Below, in pieces: positions 10,085 to 21,739 of a stretch of 64,000 nt of DNA (within the stretch, counting starts at the first letter, position 1; each line of letters opens with the position of its first letter). Origin of the DNA: Dipteris shenzhenensis. Its lineage: Eukaryota; Polypodiophyta; Polypodiopsida; Gleicheniales. A model generated the notes under the pieces. The model had not been told where the DNA came from, searched no databases, and saw only the letters and a program-made list of their open reading frames with translations. Location: assembly GCA_047967505.1 (NCBI GenBank), contig CM106540.1; one strand, given 5' to 3'. A program made the translations under genes and the position numbers.

Positions 10085-11951
10085 GCATCTCCATGATATT
10101 GCTTTAACAAGCTCACATGAAAGGCATTATGTATCTTCCAATGCAGAGGCAACTTCAACTTGTAAGCTACCTCGTTTATCTTTTCAGAAACCTGGAAAGG
10201 ACCATAGTAACGCATGTTCAGCTTTGTGTACAACCTTTCCTTGCCTTTCTTGTTTTTCAACCTTGCCTTCTGAAAACGCAGCAAGACCCAATCACCTTCT
10301 ATGAATACCAATTCCCTGCGGTGCTTATCTGCTGCTCTTTTCTGCTTGTCCTGACTTCTTTGTAAGGTATATTTGATCTTCTTGCAAGCCTCTTCAAGGC
10401 TTTCCACAATACGATCAGCTTCGAAGATTTTCTCTTTTGAATGCAAAATGGGAGGTATCTTCCTGGCACCTTCCACTATTTCAAAAGATGCTTTACCTGT
10501 GGATGTGTGCACCGTATTATTGCAAGCATATTCCAACAAAGGCAAATAATGCTCCCATTTGCTTTTGTGGTCTGAGACATAGCATTTAAACATATCCAGG
10601 ATGGTAGAGTTTTCCTGCTCCGATTGTCCATCAGATTGAGGATGAAAAGATGACGAAAAATTCAGCATAGTGCCCATATTTTCAAACAGCCCTCTCCAAA
10701 AGAGGCTGGTCATCCTCGGATCTCTATCACTAATTATGGATTCAGGCATCCCATGATACTTGAAGACATGCTGCAGAAACAATTTGGCCATTTGATCTGC
10801 TATAATTTTCTAACCTGCAAATTATTATCCACAATCCATCATGTCCAATAGAAGTACGTGGAAGATCAAACACAAAATCCATAGCTATGCTTTGCCATGG
10901 TCTATCCGGAATTGGCAAAGGGTGTAATAACCCAGGTGCCTTCTGCCTGTCAAACTTTGCTTTCTGACAAACCATGCATGTTCTCACATATTCTTCCACA
11001 TCTTTCCCCAAAGATGGCCAATAAAAGTATTGCTCCACTGATGTAATTGTTGCTGTAATTCCCCTATGTCCTGCATATGGAGGAGCACGACTTTCTGTCG
11101 CATCTAATCACTGACACAGAGTCGTCCATGCATCAAAATGAAACCCTCTTTCAACATATAGTGATCATGCCTTTGACCATCAAAAAGCTGATCATAAATA
11201 GTTGAAAAATCAGCATCATTAACATACTGATCTTTCATCACATCTAACACATTGTTGTAAGCAATGCTCACTGCTGAAACACTGGGTTTCTTGTAGACTG
11301 CTTCAGGTTGTGGTTTCCTGGAAAGTGCATCAGCCACGACATTTTTGTCACCCGGCACATGTACAATTTGAAAATGAAACATTGAGAGGAAGTTAGCCCA
11401 TCTCATGTGCTTTTCAAATAATTTTCTCTGCGTGAGAAAATATCTAAGTGACTGATGATCTCTCTGTACATAAAAATCAGCTCCAAGAAAGTAATGTTTC
11501 CATGTGGTCAAAGCATGTATCATTGCTAACATTTCCTTCTAGTATGTCTACAAGTACAATTCAGCATCTTTGAGAACTCTACTCTCATATGCAACCACTC
11601 TGCCGTCCTGCATCAAAGTGCCTCCTATGCTGTTCCCACATGCATCACAAGTTACAGCAAAGGGTTTTGCAAGATCTGGCAAGATAATAACGGGTTCATA
11701 CACAACTTTTGCTTCAGCTCTTCAAAAGCTGCATTTTGCTTTGGTCCCCACCGAAACGGTACAGCTTTCTTCTGTAAAGCATGCAAGGGAGAAGCAATTT
11801 CTACAAAATACTTTATAAACCTCCGATAGTATGAACACAACCCAAGGAAGCTTCTGACTTCATGCAGATTTTCCAGTATTGGCCAACTCCTTATGGCCTC
11901 AACGTGGGAGTTCTTGGGCTCAAAAGAAGCGTGCTTCAGAGAGGAATGCAT
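10085..11951 (-). pseudogene. Gypsy RT thumb - RNase H - integrase relic
   Basis: Minus-strand fragments in order: RT connection (VEAIRSWPILENLHEVRSF, then LGLCSYYRRF), RNase H (HQSLRYFL; HVPGDKNVVADALSRKP), integrase zinc region (CMVCQKAKFDRQ), core (IAMDFVFDLP; ISDRDPRMTS; HPQSDGQSEQEN) and C-terminal fold (MRYYGPFQVSEKINEVAYKL). Frameshifts separate the blocks. The 272-codon segment 10791-9973 is the longest open part. Upstream, gag, protease and the RT palm are replaced directly by LTR/leader sequence. Confidence 0.85.
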
Positions 11952-12189
11952 TGAGAAGGTTTTCGAGAAGTTTCATCGCCGGAAAGTCCTCCACAACACT
12001 GAGAAAAACCAGTCAACCAGCGCATGGGACCACTCGAAATTCAACAGAAAGCTATAGCTTTGCAAAAGGAGAGACCCAGGAGGCTCTAGAAGAAAAAAGG
12101 TCCAGAAAAAGCCACTTTTGCAAATTCGACCAGCAAAAGAAGTACTCAGCTCTGCCTGTTCTACCAAACGCACGGACGGAAAGCATATC

Positions 12190-12673
12190 ACTACGAAGGA
12201 GAGGCAGAGGGAAAGCCATCAAGCCAAACGAAAGTCGAGGAATCCAAACGGGTGAGAAGTTATGAAGAAAAACGGAATTCAGCTGAAGGAGGCCGAAAAA
12301 CCAGTCCCATATCTCAACAAAGGGAGAAGATGAGAGAGAAAACCACACATGTGAAGTTTAGAAGGCCCAGGAAGGTCCAGGAATGGAAAAGGAGCATGTA
12401 GAAGGAACTAGAGACACCTGGAACTCTAGGGGGGCCACTGAAGGTACATGGCCCTCTAGGGGGCCCATTAAAAATGCCACGTCATCATTTTCCAACAACC
12501 ACTCTTTTAATTCCTTGGAATGCCTTTGGGCCTAGGGATTAATTACGCTTATGTGCTAGGCACCATGCCACATTTAACTACACATTATTAAGCCCACGCT
12601 TGGACTTTTAAAACCAAAGTTGTCACAGTCTTGTAGTACATTAAAGTACTTAGAATTTCACGCCCCCGTGACA
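12190..12673 (-). repeat. Family-B LTR/leader, inner copy
   Basis: On the minus strand it starts TGTCACGGGGGCGTGAAATT at 12673. It matches 13684-14144 almost base for base over about 460 bp, including cagctgaaggagg and the ccctctagggggcccatt block. The inner edge is not fixed. Confidence 0.7.
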
Positions 12674-12998
12674 TACTCCTCCCTTGAAACAGCAAACCAT
12701 AGTTTGCTGCCCCAAAACACAGGAGCGAGCATGAAATATACCATGAAAGAGTAAACAAGAAAGCTGCAGCTACAGTATACAGAGACAATGAAAATATGGC
12801 TAGAAGAGGCATGCATCCATCCATATACACTGCTTAAAATCTATGTGATCCTCGACGATCAATAGTCAAGATGCATCAATATCATCAAGTCTCACAGCAA
12901 AAATACTGTTAGCTCAGTATCTCGAATGAAACATACAGTGTCATCAAGCGACCTCATGAAATCACGATGAGCCCGTCTCTACTAAGGGAGTGGAGGTG

Positions 12999-13680
12999 CT
13001 AACCCCCCTCTCGAACACCAGGTAATGCTCCAAACGCTCGCTCTGCTGAACTACTTGTAGGAGCCCGGACCGGCTCTAACTGGAAAGCATCAAGGTAAGG
13101 CTGCAATATCCCAGGTGAATCTACCAGTTCACCTTCCTCCATCCATTTTGCATCGAGTGATGGGTAATTTTGAAATTTTACCAAGTAGCGACGGATAACT
13201 TTACCCTTGAGATTTCTATCTTTGTGTGCTAGAATCTGCTCTGGGACCAAAAGTTCATCCTATTCTTCCACTTCAGGATGTACCTCATCAGGTAAATCCT
13301 CGGGAACATCTCCATGATATTGCTTTAACAAGCCCACATGAAAGGCATTATATATCTTCCAATGCAGAGGCAACTTCAACCTGTAAGCTACCTCGTTTAT
13401 CTTTCAGAAACCAGAAAAGGACCATAGTAACACATGTTCAGCTTTGTGTACAACCTTTCCTTGCCTTTCTTATTTTTCAGCCTTGCCTTCTGAAAACGCA
13501 GCAAAACCCAATCACCTTCTGTGAATACCAATTCCCTGCGGTGCTTATCTGCTGCTCTTTTCTGCTTGTCCTGACTTCTTTGCAAGGCATATTTGATCCT
13601 CTTGTAAGCCTCTTCAAGGCTTTCCACAATACGATCAGCTTCGAAGATTTGCTCTTTTGTATGCAAAATGGGAGGTAGAG
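12999..13680 (-). pseudogene. Gypsy integrase C-terminus and chromodomain
   Basis: Minus strand: the integrase tail (RQMQDKQK-like helix, then LYTKLNMCYYGPF), a HVSLLKQYHG-type linker in pieces, then the chromodomain VPEQILAHKDRNLKGK, RRYLVKFQNYPSLDAKWMEE, ILQPYLDAF. The aromatic-rich YLVKF...W core of chromodomains is visible. The open frame 13819-13397 starts in LTR sequence and runs into integrase, showing that an internal deletion joined the two. A relic of the same family as 10085-11951. Confidence 0.8.
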
Positions 13681-13683
13681 GGG

Positions 13684-14144
13684 AAGCCATCGGGCCAAAC
13701 GTAAGTCGAGGAATCCAAAGGGGTGAGGAGTTAGGAAGAAAAACGGAATTCAGCTGAAGGAGGCTAAAAAACCAGTCCCAAATCTCAACAAAGGGAGAAG
13801 ATGGGAGAGAAAACCACACATGTGAAGTTTAGAAGGCCCAGGAAGGTCCAGGAATGGCAAACGAGCATGTAGAAGGAACTAGAGCCACCTGGAACTCTAG
13901 GGAGGCCACTGAAGGTACATGGCCCTCTAGGGGGCCCATTAAAAATGCCACGTCATCATTTTCCAACAACCACTCTTTTAATTCCTTGGAATGCCTTTGG
14001 GCCTAGGGATTAATTACGCTTATGTGCTAGGTACCATGCCGCATTTAATTACACATTATTAAGCCCACGCTGGGACTTTTAAAACCAAAGTTGTCACAGT
14101 CTTGTAGTACATTAAAGTACTTAGAATTTCACGCCCCCGTGACA
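13684..14144 (-). repeat. Family-B LTR, outer copy
   Basis: Starts TGTCACGGGGGCG on the minus strand at 14144, directly next to the CCATC target copy. Truncated on its inner side, where it joins integrase coding sequence at about 13680. Confidence 0.75.
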
Positions 14145-14149
14145 CCATC

Positions 14150-14960
14150 CAATCCTCTGCATCTCAAAGAGAATCTTGTAGCTGATGTACCCAAATCTCA
14201 TGCCACAACTTAGATGTGTCTATGTCCACAATGTCTTGATCTTGTACAGCCCGTGTTCCTCCGTTCCTCTTGCCACGATCTTTCCCGTATCGAAGTCTTC
14301 CTTCATCCTATCCTTGTGATCTGGCTAATAAAAAGTAGATTCTTGCATAGATCAAGAACATAGAGAACCTGAATCCATGGTGACTAAAGCTCCCAATCCC
14401 TTCTAGTGAGCACTTCCTTCTGTCTCCAACAGACACTGATGAATCCTTATGTGCGGGTTGTAATACCTTATTGGACATGTGTCTCGACGCGCCGCTATCG
14501 GCATATCAACCATCACTGTCCTCCATGAGTTGAGTAGTGCTCTATGACTAAAAATAGCTCCTCTTTTGCAACATCTAATTAATTTATCTCGACTCTTCTT
14601 TGGAGTTGTCGCCTTCCTTCCTCTTTTAGTCTACATTCTTTACCAATGTGGCTTGGCTTGTCGTAAAGTAGAAACTCTTAATTACTCTTTTTCTTGTCTT
14701 CCCTATCTTCTAACTTGTTTCCCTTCAAGTCGTTGTCATCCTTGGGCTTACCTTCTCTAGGCTTACCCCTGCCACCTTTCCCTCTTGAAAGGAAACCTTT
14801 TCACCACCGCATGTGTCATATTGCTTCTCTCAACCTTCTTCCTAGAGCAATAAAGGCCCAAGCTCCTCAAACATCATCAGAGTATACTGTTGTCCTATTG
14901 TCACTATCATGAGAAACCCCCTGAAGCTTCTGGGAAGACATCCAAGTACAAGCATGGCTA
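14150..14960 (-). pseudogene. Copia relic: gag knuckle, protease and pre-integrase region
   Basis: Minus strand, heavily broken. A knuckle remnant (PSHIGKECRLKEE near 14650), a region where the protease should lie near 14520, and a GAG-pre-integrase block (LYKIKTL, then MRFGYISYKILFEMQR near 14200-14160). It continues at 9389 after the nested chromovirus. The 5' part of the relic is cut off by the plus-strand LINE. Confidence 0.65.
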
Positions 14961-14968
14961 GCTAACTT

Positions 14969-15896
14969 GTGACCAATTGTAGCCAACTGGTCCCTCAAAA
15001 ACTTACCTTTTCAGGTAGACAAGACCAGTGCAGGATTTGCAGGACCCTTGGGCACTTTGCTAGAGGCTGCCCAAGGAAGAGAAAAAGACCCAAGAGGTCT
15101 TCTGGTGCGGCTCCTTCACGTACTACCCCGACTGCACCTCCCAGCACCCTGTATCACGCAATCCAGGACCACCAAGAGCAACAGGGCGCCCTGCTTCGCG
15201 CACCCCAGGATCACTAGGGACAGCAGGGCGCCCAATGCCCGCAGCACATCCAGTACCACAATGGAGAGCTATCAGAGCGGCTCCCTTACCTCAGGAGGAG
15301 ACCTTTGATCCTGTTCAGACAAACACCTTCCAGACTCCGGAGGTGGATGTTGCTGCACCCCAGACACTACAGCTCCACATCAGGAGGGGCCTTTAGATGC
15401 ACCAGTCCCAGTCACCTTGGTTTCTGACCACGAGGGGGCTACAGGTACTTCTTTCCCGCAAATTGTTCCTGCCACAGTCAGGACAACAGAGAAAGTACAA
15501 GCGCAGATGAGGACTCTAGATTCCTCTTCAACCCATCCACAGGCCTCCTCAGCCCCCAGCTTCAGTTCTGCTGATAGAGGCCTCGCAAGTCCTTCTCCTC
15601 CATCTTCCACGAGTGCAGGTCTTCTTCGCACTCCTCAACTAGACTTGTTTATCAGGAACTCTTTTTCGGCACTGGCAGATTCGGCTACTTTCATGGATGA
15701 TGAGGAGTTTGTGCCCTCCACCTTAGGGGTCCCGATCATTGGGACTCCTTTTGATAGGGCCTCCCCTTCAGCAGGTGTGGGGATTCTTTCACCTGTTGAG
15801 TTTCCTACCCTCAGCAGGAGTGTTTCGGCCAAGGGGAAGCTGGTCTCCTCTACTAGGTCGGGTAAGCCTTTCCATCCAGCATCCTCCTGTCGATGA
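14969..15896 (+). pseudogene. LINE ORF1 with CCHC knuckle
   Basis: CRICRTLGHFARGC (about 15035-15077) is a CX2CX4HX4C zinc knuckle followed by a basic stretch (KRKRPKRSSG) and a Pro/Ser/Thr-rich tail, typical of plant LINE ORF1 nucleic-acid chaperones. The N-terminal RNA-binding part is missing. The tail continues in another frame up to 15896, just before the ORF2 start. Confidence 0.65.
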
Positions 15897-16760
15897 GGAT
15901 AGTCAGTTGGAACATACAGGGCCTAGGCAGAGTTCCACACCGTCGCTGTAGGCAGCTGATCCGGAATCAGCTTCATCCAGGTGTCACTAGAGGTGCTATT
16001 GATATCCTTTTTATCCAGGAATACAAGTTGGATGCCAGTGATTGCTCTAAGTCTGGCAAACTGCTTTCAAGACATACCTTCTGGTCGCCTGCTATGGGCA
16101 CAAGGGGAGGTACTTGCATTTCGGTTTCTCCTTCTATTCTCCCCTTGGTTGCTGGTCATGGTATTATCTCCCCCTCTAGAGCTCAATGGATCATTATTTT
16201 GATTGGAGGGCATAAGATTGGTCTTCTCAATCTTTATGCTCCCAACAACACAGGGAAGCGGATCTCCTTTTGGACGGAGTTACTCCCTTAGGCCCCATTG
16301 CAGATTCTCGAAACATTGGTGGCGACTTCAACATGGTTGAGTTGCCTTCAGACAAAAAGGGAGGCAGACAGGGTGGAATTCATTCTTTGGAGAGGGCAGC
16401 CTGGGATGCCTTTCTCTTTCAGTACAGTGGCAGGGACACTTGTTGGATGATGCCTTTCATGTTATGCCACAGTTACTCCTATCAAACAGGAGAATACACA
16501 TGCCCATCCATGCACGTATTGACAGATTTTATGTAGACGATTGGGCACTTGACAGAGGAGGATCTGTATGCATTTCCACTGGGGTTTCCACCTCAGATCA
16601 TTTTCCAATGGTGTTGCAGATTCTTGAGCCTCATCGGAGAGAACGCTCTGCCAGTGTTAGGATTCCGGATGCTTTTTATGCAAAGGAGAGCCTCACAGAG
16701 AATATTTTACAGATTTGGGTTTCTCACATACAAGGTGGAGCTGTCCGCCCATCTTAGGTA
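15893..16760 (+). pseudogene. LINE ORF2 APE-type endonuclease
   Basis: Starts MRIVSWNIQGLG at 15893, the classic first strand of the APE-like endonuclease. It continues with FIQEYK (metal-binding Glu), NLYAPN, GGDFNM (catalytic Asp-Phe-Asn) near 16325, and a frameshifted HARIDRFYVDDW near 16515, with a DHFPMVLQ end containing the catalytic Asp-His. The enzyme nicks target DNA for target-primed reverse transcription. Two or more frameshifts divide it. Confidence 0.8.
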
Positions 16761-16782
16761 GCTGCAGCCTTATCCGGAATTA

Positions 16783-18636
16783 GTGGACTACATGAGACGT
16801 GAGATTGGTATACACCAACAGTTAGCGTCCCTTCAGAGGGAAGAGCAGAAGAGGCCCACAGATGTTTCGATTCAGGAGCGCCTTGCTGCAGCAAGGGCTT
16901 ATATACAAACATTGTTGGATCAGAGAGCAGAATATGCCTTTCATGCTCGAGAATCCTTTTGGATTCAGATGGGTGGCAGGGTCAACAAACACTTTTTCTC
17001 TACTCATGGGTCCAGACATAGTAGAGATAGTGTCTCGTAGCTTGTTGACTCAGACGGGGTGTTACACTCAGATCCTCATGTTGTCATGCATGTAGCTTCA
17101 GATTTTTTTGCATCCCTTCTTACTGCAGATCCGGGCACACCACGCGCAGAGCCGCCAGAGATTGGCCATTCTACTCTTGGACTTTGAGAAAGCTTACGAC
17201 AGAGTAGACTGGGATTTTTTAGAGGATACTCTATCTCGCTTTGGTTTTTCAGATGCATGGATTAGAGGAGTATCCTCTCTCTACAAATCAGCCCATAGCC
17301 AGGTGCTCATTGGGGGGATAAGAGGGGACAGGTTTCAGATTTCCAGATCAGTCCGCCAGGGATGTCCTCTTGCCCCTTTTCTTTTTCTGTTTGTGGCGGA
17401 AGCTATGAGTATCTACATTAGATCTCAAGCTGATATTTATGGCTTGAGCTTCCTATCCGCCGGGAAGAAGAGCTCTTGGATAGTGAGTTGGCAGATGACA
17501 CGGCTGTTTTTTTGGATGCCTCCCCTAGGACGCTCACTTCCTTCCAGACAGCCTTGGATTTATTTTGCACACCTGCAGGTGCACACATTAATTGGCATAA
17601 ATCCAATGGTTTTTGGATTTGCGATGATGACACCCCGGATTGTGGTAATGATTTTGGCTTCACTTGGGTACAGAAGGGCGTCTCCGTCAGATATTTGGGC
17701 TGCCAGGTTGGGGTGGGTATCTCTCCTTCACAACAGTTTGCTCCGGTGTTGGAGAGCATCAAAAGAAAACTCCTTTTTTGGAGCTCAGCCAAACTTGACT
17801 TGGCTTCCAGGATGGTGGTGGTTAACCAAGTTCTTCTAGCCACAGCATGGTTTGTATGCTCTTGTTGGTGCCACTCTAGGGATTGTATCACTCAGCTTAA
17901 GAGGCCTGTACAAAACTTTTTATGGAGTGGTCTAGATGGCACATCTAATATTACAGCCAGGGTGGCTTGGGAGACCTTGATTCTTCCTTCAAGAGAACGG
18001 GGTTTGAATATCATCGACCCGGATCTACAGTGCAGAGCTTTACTGTGCAGAGCTTTACTCTGCAAGGTCATTGTGAGAGGACTTATGCCAAGGCAAGAGC
18101 CTTGGAAGGATTTCTTTATCAGATGCATACAGTCTCGCACGCCCACTTCAGGAGAGGATTGGACACACAGTACCAGATGGGATTTCACCACAGTCCACCT
18201 TAGATCTCCCTCTTCCCCTCTTATGGTTGCTTTCCTAAAAGCATGGGCCAGCTTCAGGAGTACTCTTCGCAGGATTCCCCCATCCACCCGTGAAGAGATT
18301 GAAAGGCAGCCTATCATGTGGAATGACAAGATTTTGGATGAGCATGGCAGACCACTTGGAGCTTCTCCTTACATGCAGTGGCCAAGATGGGAGAGGGGCC
18401 CTGCATCTACTGTGGGAGCATGGCAAGCCTTCAAGAAGCTTCCTGCAGACCGACAGGCCCAGATGGTTCTTAACCTCAGAGGGAGTGCAGGCAGAGTCCG
18501 ACAGATTGATGCAGCCTTGCCCTTGGATTGGGTGGACACAGATGACATGCCTATTACTTGCTCCACCTGGATGGGGGCATTTTCCAGACTGGGAGTTCCT
18601 TTACTTCTTTTCATGACATACATGAGGATGCCTTAG
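16783..18636 (+). pseudogene. LINE ORF2 reverse transcriptase
   Basis: A linker (16783-17100), then an abrupt jump at about 17145 into RT palm motif A, LDFEKAYDRVDW. The RT fingers, over 200 residues, are deleted. Motif B is SVRQGCPLAPFLF (about 17350). Motif C appears as LADDTAVFLD in the next frame (17489), with Leu in place of the more usual Tyr/Phe before the Asp pair. The thumb (YLGCQVGVGIS; LASRMVVVNQVLLA) follows in the open 386-codon frame 17476-18636. Non-functional. Confidence 0.85.
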
Positions 18637-18833
18637 TCTTTGATGTTTCTTCGGGGGGCAGGCTGTCCAGATCCACAGACGATATCTTGTTGGAGGTACC
18701 GTTTCAGCCAGTCAGGATAGTGGGCTTCATGGAGCATGGCTCTCTTTCACAGTGGTACTTGGATCCTGACCCGCTTCTCATCGCCCTGGGCTCATGGAGG
18801 CTGTGGCTCTATTAAGGTGTCCCAATTAAGTTT

Positions 18834-19583
18834 TTGCAGTGGGACCCTGGGAAATGGGAATGGATAGATGAAGGGCACCGAGAGAAGAACATCCCCTTCT
18901 TTCGTTACACGGTTAGTAATGCCAGGAAATTCCAGCTCAGCTGTAGGGGTTGGAGGCCTACCAGAGCTCATCATTGGGAGAACTTTCAGATTTCTGCTGA
19001 CTTGCAGAAATTTTTTTTGCAGAGGCTCTGGAAATCCCACAGAAATAGAAAAATCACTCTCTTCTTTTGGCTTTCTACTCATGGTGGGATAGCAGTAAAC
19101 CAATGGAGATCCAGGTTCGGAGCTGACCCTTCTTGCCCTCGTTGCCTTTTTGCTTTGGAGACAATACAGCACTGCCTTTGGGATTGCAGACAGGCGAGAA
19201 TCATATGGAAGGGGATTGCAAGACTTTTCAGCACTTTTGTTCGCCTACCTTTCTATATGACCTGAGGATCAGTGGCTTGGCTTACTCTTTCAAGGCCCCA
19301 GGTCTTTTTTGAGAGACTTGACTCCTCTTCGGCTCTTCACGTCCGACGACACCTTGTGGAGTCCTGCTCTCTAGAGGATGTTCCGGCCACTCTCTTCAAG
19401 GCTGCTCATTCCTCGGTCAACTCTCCATGGGAGGTCTTAGCTAGCATTGCAGCATGTCACATTTGGAGAGCCAGATGCGCTAAGGCTTTGGAGGGTTCTC
19501 AGGTTCACCCTTCTCAGATCTTGGCCAGTACTTGGACAGATACGGTACACACTCTGATGGCCATTTGGGCAACCATGCAGGGA
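18834..19583 (+). pseudogene. LINE ORF2 C-terminal zinc (zf-RVT-like) region
   Basis: KITLFFWLSTHGGIAVNQW, then CPRCLFALETIQHCLWDC: a Cys/His cluster of the zf-RVT type seen at the end of plant L1-like ORF2 proteins. It continues as IWRARCAKALEG and WTDTVHTLMAIW. Beyond about 19583 the same plus frame is antisense to another LINE. The same domain occurs on the minus strand at 57658-58407. Confidence 0.8.
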
Positions 19584-20200
19584 TCATCTAACCATCTCTC
19601 TGTACGTGCATACCAACACCTCTGGTCTCCTCCTGCTGCAAGTGCAATAGAAGAGGATAGAGCTATCCATGGTAGCCTGCTACGCCCCGAGGTATAATCC
19701 CCATATTCCCTAACTTGGTACAAATATGTGATGACCTGAAATGCAGCATCTAGCTGTAAAGGGGGTGACCCAAACTCAGCCTGAATGATCTGGTGAGGAA
19801 CGGATGACTCACCACAAATCATCCGTGATAACATGAGAACCTGTAACCGCTCCACACGGGCCCACTCTGTATCCAACAAGTCTGGCCCCCAACAAGGGCT
19901 GCCATACATCCCCGCTAGGCGAGCCAAGGAGTCAAAAAGCAACCCCTTGGTGCGTAGATCCTGAAAGTGCGAGCGGAAGCACTACCTCTCTAGTCTGGCC
20001 AATGAAGCATACCCTCTACTCAAGCGTGCCTGCATTGCGGGTCTCATAGTGAAGCTGGGTCTGGAGAAGATAACCCCAAGATAAGTGTATGATAAAACTA
20101 TCTCAACAGATGACCCCGCAAATGTGAACTGCTCCTGACGCATGATGGCTCGAGATGTATTGAAGATCATGACCTTGGTTTTACCCAGGTTGACCTTCAA
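19583..20200 (-). pseudogene. L2 LINE RT thumb and C-terminal region
   Basis: GKTKVMIFNTSR, YLGVIFSRP (thumb), YGSPCWGPDLL, QVLMLSRMICGESSVPHQI and QVREYGDY are shared with the copies at 38.3-39.4 kb and, inverted, near 46.7 kb. One break separates the blocks at about 19975. Confidence 0.75.
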
Positions 20201-20524
20201 ATCATGAGACTCACAAAAGGACTATAGTGCGTCTAGGTGTCTCTGAAGCCCCTCTACTGAGGAAGACAAGAGAGCCACATTATCTGCATAGAGCAAAATC
20301 TGGATCAGCGTGCCCGCAAGAGAGCAACCTACACCCCCATGTGTCTACATCACTGTCTGAAGCTCATCAATGTAGAGGCCAAAAAAGGTAGGCGACAAAG
20401 GACACCCTTGTTTGACCCCGATGGTGCTCATGATCTCGTCTGTCCACCCGGATCCTGCTCGAACTCTGCCAGAAACTCTCTCGTAAAGTGCCATGACAGC
20501 CCAAATGATATCCTGGTCATAACC

Positions 20525-21455
20525 TTAGTCCTGTAGGCACCGTATGAGATGGGCTCTTGGAACCGTGTCAAATGCCTTGCGGAAATCCACAAAGCAACAA
20601 TAAACCCTCTGCTTCCGTGACCTTGTCTCCTCGATGATACATCTGAGCGTGAGAATGTCATCCATGGTTCCATGATCACGCCAAAATCCGGCCTGTCCTG
20701 CTGCTCTAAGTCCTCGACACTCTGCAAGTCTGCTAACCTCGGAGTCAAGTACTGATGCATAAATCTTGGGCATGACATGTCCAATCATAATGGTCCTGTA
20801 GTTCTCCGGGCTCATAAAATCCCCTGCCTTGTGGATGGGTGAGATAGTGTTAATGGTCCAAGTGTGTGGAAATCCCAAACAAACAGCTTCATTAAAAAGC
20901 TTTGCTAAGATCAGGGCTAGGAGGTTAATCCCATATGCAATGAACTCAGTGCATAGCCTCTCATGATCCTTCGCTCGGCAATTATGAAGTTTCATTACGG
21001 CATCCTTTACCCCTCCTCTAGTGAAGAGGGTGCAGGATGTGGGACGAGGCATGTGTGAGAGGTTAGGGACTGGCTGATTTGGGATGTCATAAAGTGTGTG
21101 TGCATAATCAAACCAGATCTGAGTGTCAGTGAGTGACGGAGGGGACCGTCCTTCTAGAAATCTCCGCCTGAAGTCCTTAGAGTTATTACTAAACAAAATG
21201 TTCAGTAGCTCCTCCTCGTTCCGACGAACGAAGTCTAGTTTCTTCCTCTGTACCACTCTACTGTATTCACGTAGCATATCTGGTGCGCTCGGAAGACTGT
21301 TTTTGGTTTCAAATCTGAGTTGACGGCGTAAAGCCTTACACTCACCATCGTACCAACTATTATAGGGTACGGTTCCAGGGGGGGTGGACGGGTGGAGTGG
21401 GTGGTGTGGGGGAAAGCGTGAATGGCAACCTCGTGTAGTGAGCGGGTGACAAGGA
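20525..21455 (-). pseudogene. L2 LINE reverse transcriptase
   Basis: Fingers: NTISPIHKAGDFMSPENYR, then IMIGHVMPKIYASVL. Palm motif A: CCFVDFRKAFDTVPR near 20560. The motif B/C region follows left of 20525 in other frames. Upstream, the SWYDGECKALRRQLR linker normally precedes RT. The 327-codon open frame extends into the Copia LTR at 21461-21508, which is not part of the LINE. Confidence 0.85.
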
Positions 21456-21460
21456 CAACA
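21314..21460. repeat. 324-bp tandem duplication, unit 1 left part
   Basis: The first 147 bp of a 324-bp LINE segment. The rest (27784-27960) lies beyond Copia-1. The second, uninterrupted unit is 27961-28284. Four of 147 positions differ from unit 2, all transitions. Confidence 0.9.
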
Positions 21461-21665
21461 TGTTGGGGTAAAGGCACATTGCCAACCCTTCATTAAAAGA
21501 TAGGACACCTATGACTGTCTTAGGACAGTCATAGGGTAAACCTAATCCTAATAAAACACAAGTGAGTTTGTGGTGTGGCTCATCATTTCTTCACACCCGC
21601 ACTTGAGTGTCACTCTCTCTCACTCTCACTCTCTTGCTCTTCTTCCTCCTTCTCCCCCCCCTTCA
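21461..21665 (+). repeat. 5' LTR of Copia-1
   Basis: 205 bp. It holds a near-perfect 24-bp palindrome (21510-21533, one mismatch), an aataaa-type poly(A) signal near 21549 and a CT-rich end. Transcription should start here, but no strong TATA box is obvious. Confidence 0.95.
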
Positions 21666-21667
21666 AC

Positions 21668-21679
21668 TGGTATCAGAGC
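21668..21679 (+). other. Primer binding site, Copia-1
   Basis: tggtatcagagc lies two bases after the LTR and fits the 3' end of initiator tRNA-Met. Confidence 0.85.
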
Positions 21680-21739
21680 CTACCTAGCCATTCCCCTCCA
21701 CTCCCTAGTCTACCCATTCCCTGAACTCCTAGTCTACCC

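Larger units (their letters stand above)
9395..14144 (-). mobile_element. Nested chromovirus composite (family B), two rearranged copies
   Basis: A 4.75-kb insertion in the old Copia relic. The outer ends read TG (9395) and CA (14144) and are flanked by CCATC (9390-9394 and 14145-14149). Skipping the insert and one target copy makes the Copia frame read on into an LDGLPHI motif, which supports these ends. Minus-strand order: LTR (14144-13684), integrase end plus chromodomain (13680-12999), spacer, second LTR (12673 to about 12190), leader, then RT thumb, RNase H and integrase (11930-10085), and an unassigned tail. Gag, protease and the RT palm are absent. Confidence 0.75.
14969..19583 (+). 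mobile_element. Broken plus-strand LINE
   Basis: A non-LTR retrotransposon with an ORF1 knuckle, an APE-type endonuclease, reverse transcriptase and a C-terminal zf-RVT-like zinc region in the expected order. It is broken by stops and frameshifts, and the RT fingers are deleted near 17145. The 5' end lies in the old Copia relic. The 3' end stops at about 19583 against the tail of an opposite-strand LINE. No target duplication could be defined. Confidence 0.8.

Noticed and set aside
13397-13819. 140-codon ORF as a novel fusion protein
   Set aside because: It reads from LTR sequence into an integrase tail across a deletion breakpoint; there is no evidence of selection or expression.
19272-19697. 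Full 141-codon LINE tail ORF
   Set aside because: The last about 38 codons are antisense to the opposite-strand L2 LINE, so the true LINE segment ends near 19583.
20525-21508. L2 RT ORF extending to 21508
   Set aside because: Positions 21461-21508 belong to the Copia-1 LTR; the LINE coding stops at the target site.
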